A stretch of DNA of 8,356 nucleotides from Sandaracinaceae bacterium (GTDB lineage Bacteria > Myxococcota_A > Polyangia > Polyangiales > Houyiibacteriaceae), in the NCBI GenBank assembly GCA_012514415.1, contig JAAZAH010000180.1, positions 1 through 8,356 of the forward strand. The letters run 5' to 3'. How positions within the stretch are numbered: position 1 is the stretch's first letter; each line of letters opens with the position of its first letter. The notes below the pieces were generated by a model, which did not search any database, was not told where the DNA came from, and was given only the letters and a program-made list of their open reading frames with translations. The translations under genes were made by a program, and so were the position numbers. Positions 1 through 6,332 of the stretch are shown one piece after another.

Positions 1-2098
1 TGTCTTGCCCATCCCTCGGCTCGCCGAGAAAGCGCTGCGCGAAGAAAAAACTCGAGATGGAACCGACGAAGAGGGAAAGCGTGATGGGAAGCGGCAGAGC
101 GCGGTCGAAGATCGCGTCGACCCCCTCCTCACCCTCGGGGAGGATGCCTCGGGGATCGCCGATCATGCCCGCCATACCGAGGGCGAGGAGAAGCGCCCCG
201 AGCGATGCCAAGAGCGATCCGAGGATCTCTTTGCGAGGGGTGCTCCGCTTTGGCCCGAGGTAGCGCTCAAAGTGGACAGCGAAAAGCACCCCGAGCGGCG
301 GGACGGCGGGGAAAATATAATGGTGAAACTTCGTCACCATCGCATTGAATAGCGTGAAGGATCCGAAGAAGAAGAGCGTGAAGACGAGGAGCAGATCGCT
401 TCTTCCTCGACCTCTTTCTTCTCCCCGTTCTCGCGAAAAAAGCGCCGCACCGAGCGCGACGATAAGAAGCCCCGTAAATGGGAAGGTCGCCGCCCCGAGC
501 TGTTCGAGGAAATAACCGATCGCGCCTTGATCGCCATGCACCCCGGCCGCGAGCCGGTTGATGTGATCGTGGATGAGGAGGCGGTTGAGAAAGCTCATCC
601 CATGCCGAACGCACATGGCGAGATACCACGGCAGGGAGACGATCCCGATGATGAGCATGCCGCGCGCGATGCGAAGCTCACCCCGAAAAAGGAGTGAGAA
701 GCGGCGAGTCACAATCAAATAAAACAGAGCGGCCACACCCGGGAGCGCGATTCCGGGAAGCCCTTTCGCCATGAATGCGAGCGCGCAGAAAAGATAGAAC
801 CCCATAAGGAGGAGCCCGCGGCGACTCTCTTCACGGGCGATCGAGCGGAGCGCGACGCCGAGAAGCGCGAGATGGAGGAGTCCCTGAAAGAAAGGCTGCG
901 CGAGATCGACCGGCCCAACGCGGAGCGAGACGCTCGGGCTCATCATCCGGTGCTCGGGATTCCCCGTCATATCGGCGTTTCCGGCCGAACCGAAAAGGAA
1001 GCGATCGGAGGTCCATCCAAACCCCTCAGACCCTGAGCCGAGAGGACCGTACTGGAAATTGAGACCGATCAGATAAAGCGCTTGGGGAAGGACGAGAAGG
1101 GAGATAAAAAAGAGAAGAAGGTGCTTTGCCGAAAATTCGTGGCGGCCCAGGTGAACGGTCCGGAGCCGTCCGCCGGATTCTCCTTCTCCGAAGGCGAGGG
1201 CAAGCAGCGCAAGCGCCGCCATCACGCACGCCACTAGCGGCATATCCGTGATGGCCTGGCGCGCAAGGAGTGTGAAGTGGGGGAGCGTCAGGAGGGTGAT
1301 CGCGGTGACCACTCCGCCGCGTGCGCCATAGAATCTGGCGACGGCGCGCTGCACGAGCATCACGGCGATGAGTGAGAGGATCGCCGTCGGGAGCCGGATG
1401 GCGAGCTCGAGCCGCGCGGGGTTCGCATCGGGGAGCGGATCGACGCCGAGCGCGCTCATCGAGAGCGCCTCCATCCAGAAAATCAGGACGGGCTTCGAGA
1501 AAAAGAAATGATCCTGAGCCCACCAGAGCGAAATCCAATCATTTCGAGCGAGGATCTCACGGGCCACCTCGCCATAATGCGTTTCCCAAGGATCCCACAG
1601 TCCGTATTCGCCAAGGAATGGAAAGAGAATGAGAACGGCGAAGCCGAAGCTGAGAGTCGCGCCGCTCAGCTCCCGCGCGCGCTCGCTTGCCCTCGATCCG
1701 GAGGCGCCGAGAGCAACGAAGGCAAGCGCCATCAAAATGAAACCGGCAGAGACGCCCGCTTGACCAAAGAGTGCGCCCAAAACCACCGTGAGGATGGCGC
1801 CGCCTAGGCCGAGCCCAAAGAGCCACGAAAGCGGCCTCGCCGGCAGAGCGGAGGAGGCTCCGACCTCAACGTTCGGCGCGCCCTCATGCTTCGCATCGCC
1901 GTGCGCAAGCCGAACGGGCGGGAGGACGGCACAGGTCAGCCCGAAAGCCGCGAGCACCGCAAGCGGTATCCCATAAAGCGCCCCCCAAACAACCCTCGCA
2001 TCATAAGCCAGCAACTGAAAAAGCGGAAATGCGGCAAATAGAAAAACGAAAAGGCCGAAGGCTCGCGGCGAGGCGATAAAGCGTTGAAGTAGCGTCAT
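1..2098 (-). CDS. Glycosyltransferase family 39/83-type integral membrane protein (ArnT/PMT-like), 3' end cut off by the window
   Basis: My translation of the minus strand from the ATG at 2098 is open for 699 codons to the left edge, so the C-terminus is missing. It reads as a multi-span membrane enzyme that would transfer a sugar from a polyprenyl-phosphate donor to an acceptor on the periplasmic side. Visible marks of the family are the first-loop acidic motif DPWETHYGEVARE (residues 169-181, E172 as the likely catalytic-site acid), FSKPVL (200-205), RQAITDMP (280-287), an MAKGLPG segment (444-450), SLPWY (488-492), HDHINR (510-515) and the TKFHHYIFP segment (589-597). About a dozen or more hydrophobic helices are spread along the chain. 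Around 135 residues with about four helices (near 14-32, 39-58, 93-115, 116-131) precede the catalytic loop, much more than in ArnT. The start is uncertain: in-frame ATGs also lie at 2122, 2131 and 2239, none with a convincing Shine-Dalgarno, and the first upstream stop is at 2270-2272. Acceptor and sugar cannot be told from sequence. Confidence 0.88.
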   Translation of the reverse strand, partial: MTLLQRFIASPRAFGLFVFLFAAFPLFQLLAYDARVVWGALYGIPLAVLAAFGLTCAVLPPVRLAHGDAKHEGAPNVEVGASSALPARPLSWLFGLGLGGAILTVVLGALFGQAGVSAGFILMALAFVALGASGSRASERARELSGATLSFGFAVLILFPFLGEYGLWDPWETHYGEVAREILARNDWISLWWAQDHFFFSKPVLIFWMEALSMSALGVDPLPDANPARLELAIRLPTAILSLIAVMLVQRAVARFYGARGGVVTAITLLTLPHFTLLARQAITDMPLVACVMAALALLALAFGEGESGGRLRTVHLGRHEFSAKHLLLFFISLLVLPQALYLIGLNFQYGPLGSGSEGFGWTSDRFLFGSAGNADMTGNPEHRMMSPSVSLRVGPVDLAQPFFQGLLHLALLGVALRSIAREESRRGLLLMGFYLFCALAFMAKGLPGIALPGVAALFYLIVTRRFSLLFRGELRIARGMLIIGIVSLPWYLAMCVRHGMSFLNRLLIHDHINRLAAGVHGDQGAIGYFLEQLGAATFPFTGLLIVALGAALFSRERGEERGRGRSDLLLVFTLFFFGSFTLFNAMVTKFHHYIFPAVPPLGVLFAVHFERYLGPKRSTPRKEILGSLLASLGALLLALGMAGMIGDPRGILPEGEEGVDAIFDRALPLPITLSLFVGSISSFFFAQRFLGEPRDGQD

Positions 2099-2109
2099 TG
2101 CGAAAGCTC

Positions 2110-2128
2110 GAGCGGATCCCATCCGCTC
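2110..2128. repeat. Perfect inverted repeat (8-bp arms, 3-nt spacer)
   Basis: GAGCGGAT (2110-2117), spacer CCC, then ATCCGCTC (2121-2128). It ends 11 nt upstream of the ATG at 2098 of the glycosyltransferase gene, and the alternative ATG at 2122 begins within one arm. It could be a dimeric repressor site or an mRNA hairpin in the leader. Its structure is seen directly; any role is inference. Confidence 0.45.
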
Positions 2129-2196
2129 CATACCACGCGAAGCCCAGGGACTGTTCACGCGAAAGCGCGCAAACACACACCAAGAGCCCTGCTCGA

Positions 2197-2220
2197 ACGC
2201 GCCGTGGCCTCCTGGCGCGT
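2197..2220. repeat. Inverted repeat (7-bp arms, 10-nt spacer) in the divergent intergenic region
   Basis: ACGCGCC (2197-2203) and GGCGCGT (2214-2220) are exact reverse complements separated by 10 nt. The spacing resembles an operator for a dimeric regulator, and the site is roughly central between the two divergent starts. In GC-rich DNA an arm of this composition can arise by chance, so support is weak. Confidence 0.3.
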
Positions 2221-2307
2221 ATTCACGACGCCCATCCATACACGCCCAAGCGATGACGAGCGCATTATTTCACCCACACGCGCCCAAGCTCGGATAAGAA
2301 TCGGGCC

Positions 2308-3543
2308 ATGCAACCTGTTCGCGTCGGTCGAGGAGGCTCGTTTACGCCCTATCAATGGCGTCTCCTCGCTTTTTTGAGCGTCGCCACGTTTTTCGAGGGC
2401 TACGATTTCCTCGCGCTCAGTCAACTCCTCCCCCACCTCCGCGAGTATTGGGATCTTCCGATCGAAGCGCCGGGCCGGATCGTCGCCTTCGTCAATATCG
2501 GCACCGTCCTTTCGCTCTTCGTCGTCCGCCTCGCCGATCGCATTGGTCGCATCCGCGTCCTCACCCTCACGATTGCCGGCTACACCTTCTTTACGCTCAT
2601 CAGTGGGTTTGCCCCCAATATCTACCTCTTCGTGGCCGCGCAGCTCATCGCTCGGATCTTCCTCCTCGCCGAATGGGCGACGAGCATGATCATCGCCGCC
2701 GAAGAGTTCCCCCCCGAAAAGCGCGGGCTCGTTCTCGGCATCGTCCAAGGCGCGAGCGCCCTCGGCTCCATCGCCTGCGCCATCACGGTCCCGCTGCTTG
2801 TGACGACCGACCTTGGCTGGCGTCTGGTCTATTTCATCGCCGCCTTCCCGCTCGTCATCATCGCCTACGCGCGACGCAATCTTCGCGAGACGAGCCGCTT
2901 CGCGAGCGGCCCCCGCGCGAGCGAGAGCCTCTTCGCCATCTGGAAGACGCCCTATAAAAAGCGGATCTTCCTCGTCGCCGGCATTTGGTTCATCTCCTAT
3001 GCCGCATCTCAGAACGCGCTCGCATTTTGGAAGATCTTCGCGATGGAGGAGCGCGGCTTTTCGGATGGCGATGTCGGAAAGGCGATCGCACTTGCCTCGG
3101 GACTTGCCGTGCCGCTCGCCTTCATGGTCGGTCCGCTCATCGATATCCTTGGGCGAAAGCTCGGTGCGGTCATCGTCTATTCGCTTTCGGCCGCAGGTCT
3201 CTATCTTTGCTTTACGCTCGAGACCAAACAGGCCCTCACCTTTGCGCTGGTGCTCGGGATCTTCTGCGCGACAGCCTTCCTCCCGATCGCAAACGCCTAT
3301 ACGAACGAACTTTTCCCTACGGAATATCGCGGCGCCGCCTTCGCGTGGTGCAATAATATCCTCGGCCGCATTTCATATTTTGGCGCGCCCCTCATCATCG
3401 GCGAACTCGCTGCACGAACAGGCGGATATGGAGGCGTCATCAGCCAGACGGCCATCTTACCCCTTGTGGCCATCCTCTACATCCTCGTGTTTCTTCCCGA
3501 GACGCGCGGAAAAGAGCTCGAAGAGACAAGCGCCATCCCTTGA
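2308..3543 (+). CDS. Major facilitator superfamily transporter, metabolite:proton symporter-like
   Basis: A 411-residue protein with about twelve hydrophobic segments, the normal MFS length, split by a charged central loop (about 189-217). Family marks are FFEGYDF in helix 1 (28-34, with E30 and D33 acidic in the membrane), the loop 2-3 signature RLADRIGRIRVL (74-85), EEFPPEKRG after helix 4 (132-140), GWRLVYFIAAFP leading into helix 6 (170-181), the repeat of the loop motif DILGRKLG (279-286), ELFPTEYRG (334-341) and a C-terminal PETRGKELEE (397-406) like the end of sugar-porter proteins. The acidic residues in helix 1 and the EEFPPEKRG loop are like the aromatic-acid and metabolite proton symporters. 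It would import or export a small organic solute across the inner membrane by proton coupling; the substrate cannot be named. The start ATG is preceded only by a weak GGAT-type ribosome site. It is divergent from the glycosyltransferase and converges on the small anchored-protein gene, so it is probably monocistronic. Confidence 0.9.
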   Translation: MQPVRVGRGGSFTPYQWRLLAFLSVATFFEGYDFLALSQLLPHLREYWDLPIEAPGRIVAFVNIGTVLSLFVVRLADRIGRIRVLTLTIAGYTFFTLISGFAPNIYLFVAAQLIARIFLLAEWATSMIIAAEEFPPEKRGLVLGIVQGASALGSIACAITVPLLVTTDLGWRLVYFIAAFPLVIIAYARRNLRETSRFASGPRASESLFAIWKTPYKKRIFLVAGIWFISYAASQNALAFWKIFAMEERGFSDGDVGKAIALASGLAVPLAFMVGPLIDILGRKLGAVIVYSLSAAGLYLCFTLETKQALTFALVLGIFCATAFLPIANAYTNELFPTEYRGAAFAWCNNILGRISYFGAPLIIGELAARTGGYGGVISQTAILPLVAILYILVFLPETRGKELEETSAIP

Positions 3544-3649
3544 GTCCCGCGTGGGGCCCTTCTCCCGAGTGCTTCGCCGCCCTCGAGACCCCAACGCGCG
3601 AGCGGCCAGAGCGGACGTGCTCCTGAAGCACAGGGCTTTGAAAGCGAGC

Positions 3650-4003
3650 TCAGCGGCGGCCCAGACGGACGACCTCGATCCCCTCAAAAGGCATTTTGAA
3701 CGGATGGGTCTTCCGAAGCACTTCGCCGCGCTGATGGAGTTGGATCTCGACGCGGTGATGTCCTTTGGGAAGGCGCACCTCATGTTCGATTCGGCCGATT
3801 CCGCCGCCCTCCGCTTCGGAGCCCTCGCCATAGAAAACCGCGCGCGCGAGCAGCTCTCCATCACCTCCCACATACTCGAGCTCGAGCCGCTCCGCATTCT
3901 CCAGCGGATGGGGGAGTTCGTAGCGAAATGAGGCGCGGACCTGAAAATCTCCCAAGAATGAATACACTAGGAAGATGAATCCCCCGATCAGCGCCAAACG
4001 CAT
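3650..4003 (-). CDS. Unrecognised small protein with one N-terminal membrane segment
   Basis: From the ATG at 4003 this is 117 residues. I do not recognise a family. Residues 1-18 form one hydrophobic segment (LALIGGFIFLVYSFL), fitting a membrane anchor or uncleaved signal. The rest is a soluble region with alternating hydrophobic and charged residues that suggests beta strands (RLELEYVG, ARAVFYGEG, HEVRLPKGHHRVEIQL, IEVVRLGRR), probably facing the periplasm. There is no cysteine for a lipobox. The ATG is chosen because a strong purine run, GAGGGGGG (4016 down to 4009), sits 5 nt before it. The frame stays open upstream, and a GTG at 4063 would add 20 residues of basic, probably cytoplasmic sequence, but has no visible ribosome site. 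The gene is divergent from rel and convergent with the transporter. The good ribosome site and protein-like composition argue that it is real; its function is unknown. Confidence 0.7.
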   Translation of the reverse strand: MRLALIGGFIFLVYSFLGDFQVRASFRYELPHPLENAERLELEYVGGDGELLARAVFYGEGSEAEGGGIGRIEHEVRLPKGHHRVEIQLHQRGEVLRKTHPFKMPFEGIEVVRLGRR

Positions 4004-4008
4004 GAATA

Positions 4009-4016
4009 CCCCCCTC
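4009..4016 (-). promoter_or_regulatory. Shine-Dalgarno run deciding the start of the small anchored protein
   Basis: On the minus strand GAGGGGGG precedes the ATG at 4003 with a 5-nt gap (GAGG itself is 9 nt away). It is the clearest ribosome-binding sequence in the window and favours this ATG over the GTG at 4063. Confidence 0.55.
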
Positions 4017-4066
4017 AATCCGGGGACTTCTCGTTCTCGTTTGGGTATCAGCGGTGATTTCACGTC

Positions 4067-4100
4067 TTGGCAGGTAGGGCGGAGAGTGTTAATTTTGTAC
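4067..4100 (+). promoter_or_regulatory. Possible promoter for the rel gene
   Basis: TTGGCA at 4067-4072 matches five of six bases of a sigma-70 type -35. It is followed by a locally AT-rich stretch (GTTAATTTTGTA, 4088-4099) that could supply a -10, for example GTTAAT at 4088-4093 with a 15-nt spacer. The spacer is short and the -10 is imperfect. The position, about 45-80 nt before the rel ATG in a divergent gap, is right for a promoter, but this is a weak call. Confidence 0.25.
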
Positions 4101-4144
4101 TGAGCGCTCTTTCTGAAGGAGAATCAGGCGAAAAACCAGCGAAG

Positions 4145-6289
4145 ATGAATCGACTCCCGGAAATCATACAAAAGGTGACGAGTTACCATCCCGGCGCGGA
4201 TGTGAGCCTCATCCATCGCGCGTATGATTTCGCTGCGCTCAAACACGACGGCCAGATGCGCCGTTCGGGAGATCCGTATTTTACGCATCCGGTCAGTGTC
4301 GCATCCATCATCGCGGATATGCGTCTCGACGCGCGGAGCGTCGCCGCGGCCCTCCTCCACGATGTGGTCGAGGACTGCAGCGTGCCTCTCCGCGAGATCG
4401 AAGAGCGCTTCGGAGATGACGTCGCCTTCCTTGTCGATGGCGTGACCAAGCTCGGTAAGGTGAATTTCGCGAGCAAGGAAGATCAGCAGGCGGAGAGCTT
4501 CCGCAAGATGCTCATCGCCATGGCGCGCGATATCCGCGTCCTCCTCGTCAAGCTCGCCGATCGCCTCGACAACATGCGGACGCTCGACTTCATGAGCCCT
4601 GCATCAAGAGAGCGCATCGCAAGAGAGACGCTCGATATTTATGCCCCTCTCGCCGCGCGACTCGGCATCCACTGGATGATGGCCGAGCTTGAAGATCTCT
4701 GCTTCAAATACCTTCATCCCGCCGATTACGAGCGGCTCCACGACCAAGTGCAGCGCGCGCATCGCGAGGCCGGGAAATACGTTACCGACACCTGCAACCG
4801 AATTCATAAGCTGCTCCTCGCTCGCGGATTCTCCGCCGAGGTGAGCGGACGCCAAAAGCATCTCTACTCGATCTACAAGAAGATGCGGCGGACCGATCGG
4901 GAGTTCGACCAGATCAACGATTTCATCGCATTCCGCATCCTCACAGAGAACGTCTCGGATTGTTATGCGGCGCTCGGGGTCGTCCACTCCGAATGGGTGC
5001 CGGTGCCGAGGCGCTTTAAAGATTACGTCGCCCTGCCCAAGCCCAATATGTACCAATCCCTCCATACGACGGTGATTGGCCCCGAAAACCGCCGTATCGA
5101 AGTGCAGATCCGCACCTACGAGATGCACCGGACGGCCGAATACGGCATCGCGGCACATTGGCAATACAAAGCGAAAGGCGGGCTCGATACGAAGGACGCG
5201 GCACGTTTCGCTTGGCTCAGGCAGCTGGTTGAGTTCCAGAAGGAAGTCCGCGATCCAGAAGAGTTCTATGAGAGCGTCCGTGAAGATCTCTTCAGCGAGG
5301 AGATCTTCGTTTTCACGCCCAAGGGCGAGGTGCTCACCTTCCCCCGAAACGCGACTCCCGTCGATTTCGCCTACGCCATTCACTCCGAGGTCGGCGATCG
5401 CTGCGCCGGGGCGCGGGTGAATGGATCGCTCGTCCCGCTCCGGCATAAACTCAGAAATGGCGACGTCGTCGAGATCATCACGCGCGCGAACCATCACCCG
5501 AGCAAGGATTGGCTGAACTTCATCACCACGAGGAAGGCGCGCTCGCGCGTTCACGCCTATCTCCGGCAGCGCGGCCGTGCGCAAGGCATCAAGCTCGGGC
5601 GTGACCTTCTCGAGCGCGAGTTCCGTAAGAATGACCTCTCCTTCAACCGCTTCCTAAAGAGCAACGAGCTGAAGAACGTCCTCGAGACGCTGCGCATCAC
5701 GCAGCTCGACGATCTCCTCGCACAGGTCGGCTACGGTAAACTGAAGGCCATCGATATCGTTCACCTTGTCGCGCCCCCGGCCGAGGAGGAAAAACGCGAA
5801 AGTCTCCGGCCGAGCCTCCTCGAGCGTACCGTTCGCAAGGTCAAGAGCACCCCGAACGATGGGGTTCTCATCGAGGGCATGGATCACATGCTGATCCGCT
5901 TTGGGAAGTGTTGCTCCCCCGTCTTTGGCGATCCGATTACAGGCTGGATTACTCGCGGGCGCGGCGTAACCGTTCACCGAAGAGGCTGTCCTCGCGCGAT
6001 GGAGCAAGATCCGGCGCGGCGCGTCGAAGTGAGCTGGTCCGAAGGAACCAAACTCGATCTCCCGGTCGGTCTCCGCGTCACGACCGACGATCGCCCGGGC
6101 GTACTCTCGGCCATCACGCGAGTCCTCTCTGAAAACGGGCTCAATATCACGGAGGCTTCGTGCAAGACCGAGGGCGTGGGCCGGGCGGTCAACCATCTCC
6201 GACTCACGGTCGGCGACCTGGACCGCCTGCGCTCCGCCATCCGTGGCGTCGAACAGATCCCAGGCGTCGGCGATGTCGTCCGCGTCTAG
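4145..6289 (+). CDS. rel: Bifunctional (p)ppGpp synthetase/hydrolase (RelA/SpoT family)
   Basis: A 714-residue Rel enzyme, within the usual 700-760 range. It would make (p)ppGpp from ATP and GTP/GDP on amino acid starvation and hydrolyse it, acting in the cytoplasm with the ribosome. Domains in order: HD hydrolase (about 20-180) with H48, H72-D73, E76-D77 and KLADRLDNM (136-144); synthetase (about 230-345) with GRQKHLYSIYKK (235-246), FRI (263-265), RFKD (290-293) and EVQIRT (319-324); TGS (about 385-446); a helical region; the Cys/His domain with C589, C590, H611, C615; and a C-terminal ACT domain (about 638-714). The intact HD residues argue for hydrolase activity, and RFKD is the form found in bifunctional enzymes rather than the acidic EXDD of RelA-only synthetases. 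The ATG at 4145 is chosen because homology begins just after it. The frame reaches a TTG at 4067, which would add 26 unlikely residues. No good ribosome site precedes the ATG; an AAGGAG at 4116-4121 is 23 nt away, too far. Confidence 0.97.
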   Translation: MNRLPEIIQKVTSYHPGADVSLIHRAYDFAALKHDGQMRRSGDPYFTHPVSVASIIADMRLDARSVAAALLHDVVEDCSVPLREIEERFGDDVAFLVDGVTKLGKVNFASKEDQQAESFRKMLIAMARDIRVLLVKLADRLDNMRTLDFMSPASRERIARETLDIYAPLAARLGIHWMMAELEDLCFKYLHPADYERLHDQVQRAHREAGKYVTDTCNRIHKLLLARGFSAEVSGRQKHLYSIYKKMRRTDREFDQINDFIAFRILTENVSDCYAALGVVHSEWVPVPRRFKDYVALPKPNMYQSLHTTVIGPENRRIEVQIRTYEMHRTAEYGIAAHWQYKAKGGLDTKDAARFAWLRQLVEFQKEVRDPEEFYESVREDLFSEEIFVFTPKGEVLTFPRNATPVDFAYAIHSEVGDRCAGARVNGSLVPLRHKLRNGDVVEIITRANHHPSKDWLNFITTRKARSRVHAYLRQRGRAQGIKLGRDLLEREFRKNDLSFNRFLKSNELKNVLETLRITQLDDLLAQVGYGKLKAIDIVHLVAPPAEEEKRESLRPSLLERTVRKVKSTPNDGVLIEGMDHMLIRFGKCCSPVFGDPITGWITRGRGVTVHRRGCPRAMEQDPARRVEVSWSEGTKLDLPVGLRVTTDDRPGVLSAITRVLSENGLNITEASCKTEGVGRAVNHLRLTVGDLDRLRSAIRGVEQIPGVGDVVRV

Positions 6290-6305
6290 GGTGCCGCTGG
6301 CGCCC
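6289..6305 (+). other. Stem-loop at the end of rel, in the gap before the kinase gene
   Basis: GGGTGCC (6289-6295), loop GCT, then GGCGCCC (6299-6305) form a 7-bp stem with one G-U pair. It starts at the last base of the rel stop codon. AAAAA follows instead of a T-run, so on the plus strand it is not a normal intrinsic terminator. It may stabilise or separate the two halves of a rel-kinase transcript. Confidence 0.4.
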
Positions 6306-6332
6306 AAAAACGTGTAGGATCGATGCCGGCCT

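Larger units (their letters stand above)
2099..2307. promoter_or_regulatory. Divergent intergenic region between the glycosyltransferase and MFS genes
   Basis: This 209-bp stretch lies between the start codons of two divergent genes, so it should contain promoters for both. I see no convincing -35/-10 pair in either direction; the only AT-rich patch is around 2263-2270 (CATTATTT), about 40 nt before the transporter start. It holds two inverted repeats (2110-2128 and 2197-2220, listed separately) and a 9-bp direct repeat, CGCCCAAGC, at 2243-2251 and 2281-2289. The glycosyltransferase frame stays open through most of the region, so part of it could be coding if an upstream ATG (2122, 2131 or 2239) is used. 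Confidence 0.5.

Noticed and set aside
267..1826. Several shorter minus-strand frames that could suggest a broken glycosyltransferase gene
   Set aside because: They are all in the other two frames. Translating the correct frame codon by codon from 2098 gives no stop down to the left edge, so the gene is intact within the window.
3544..3649. Possible terminator between the converging transporter and small-protein genes
   Set aside because: I looked for a GC stem followed by a T-run on either strand. There are only short imperfect stems and GCTTT-G-AAAGC at 3635-3645, not a terminator.
2813..3931. 372-codon plus-strand frame running from inside the transporter into the next gene
   Set aside because: It is Ser/Arg-rich, overlaps the transporter out of frame and then runs antisense to the small anchored-protein gene. 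It has no motifs and no plausible start.
4067..4144. TTG at 4067 as the rel start
   Set aside because: It would add 26 residues without similarity to Rel proteins and would cover the likely promoter; the ATG at 4145 fits the family start.
4604..5584. 326-codon open frame antisense to rel
   Set aside because: It lies entirely within the unmistakable rel coding sequence and gives no recognisable protein; the same GC-rich shadow effect explains it.
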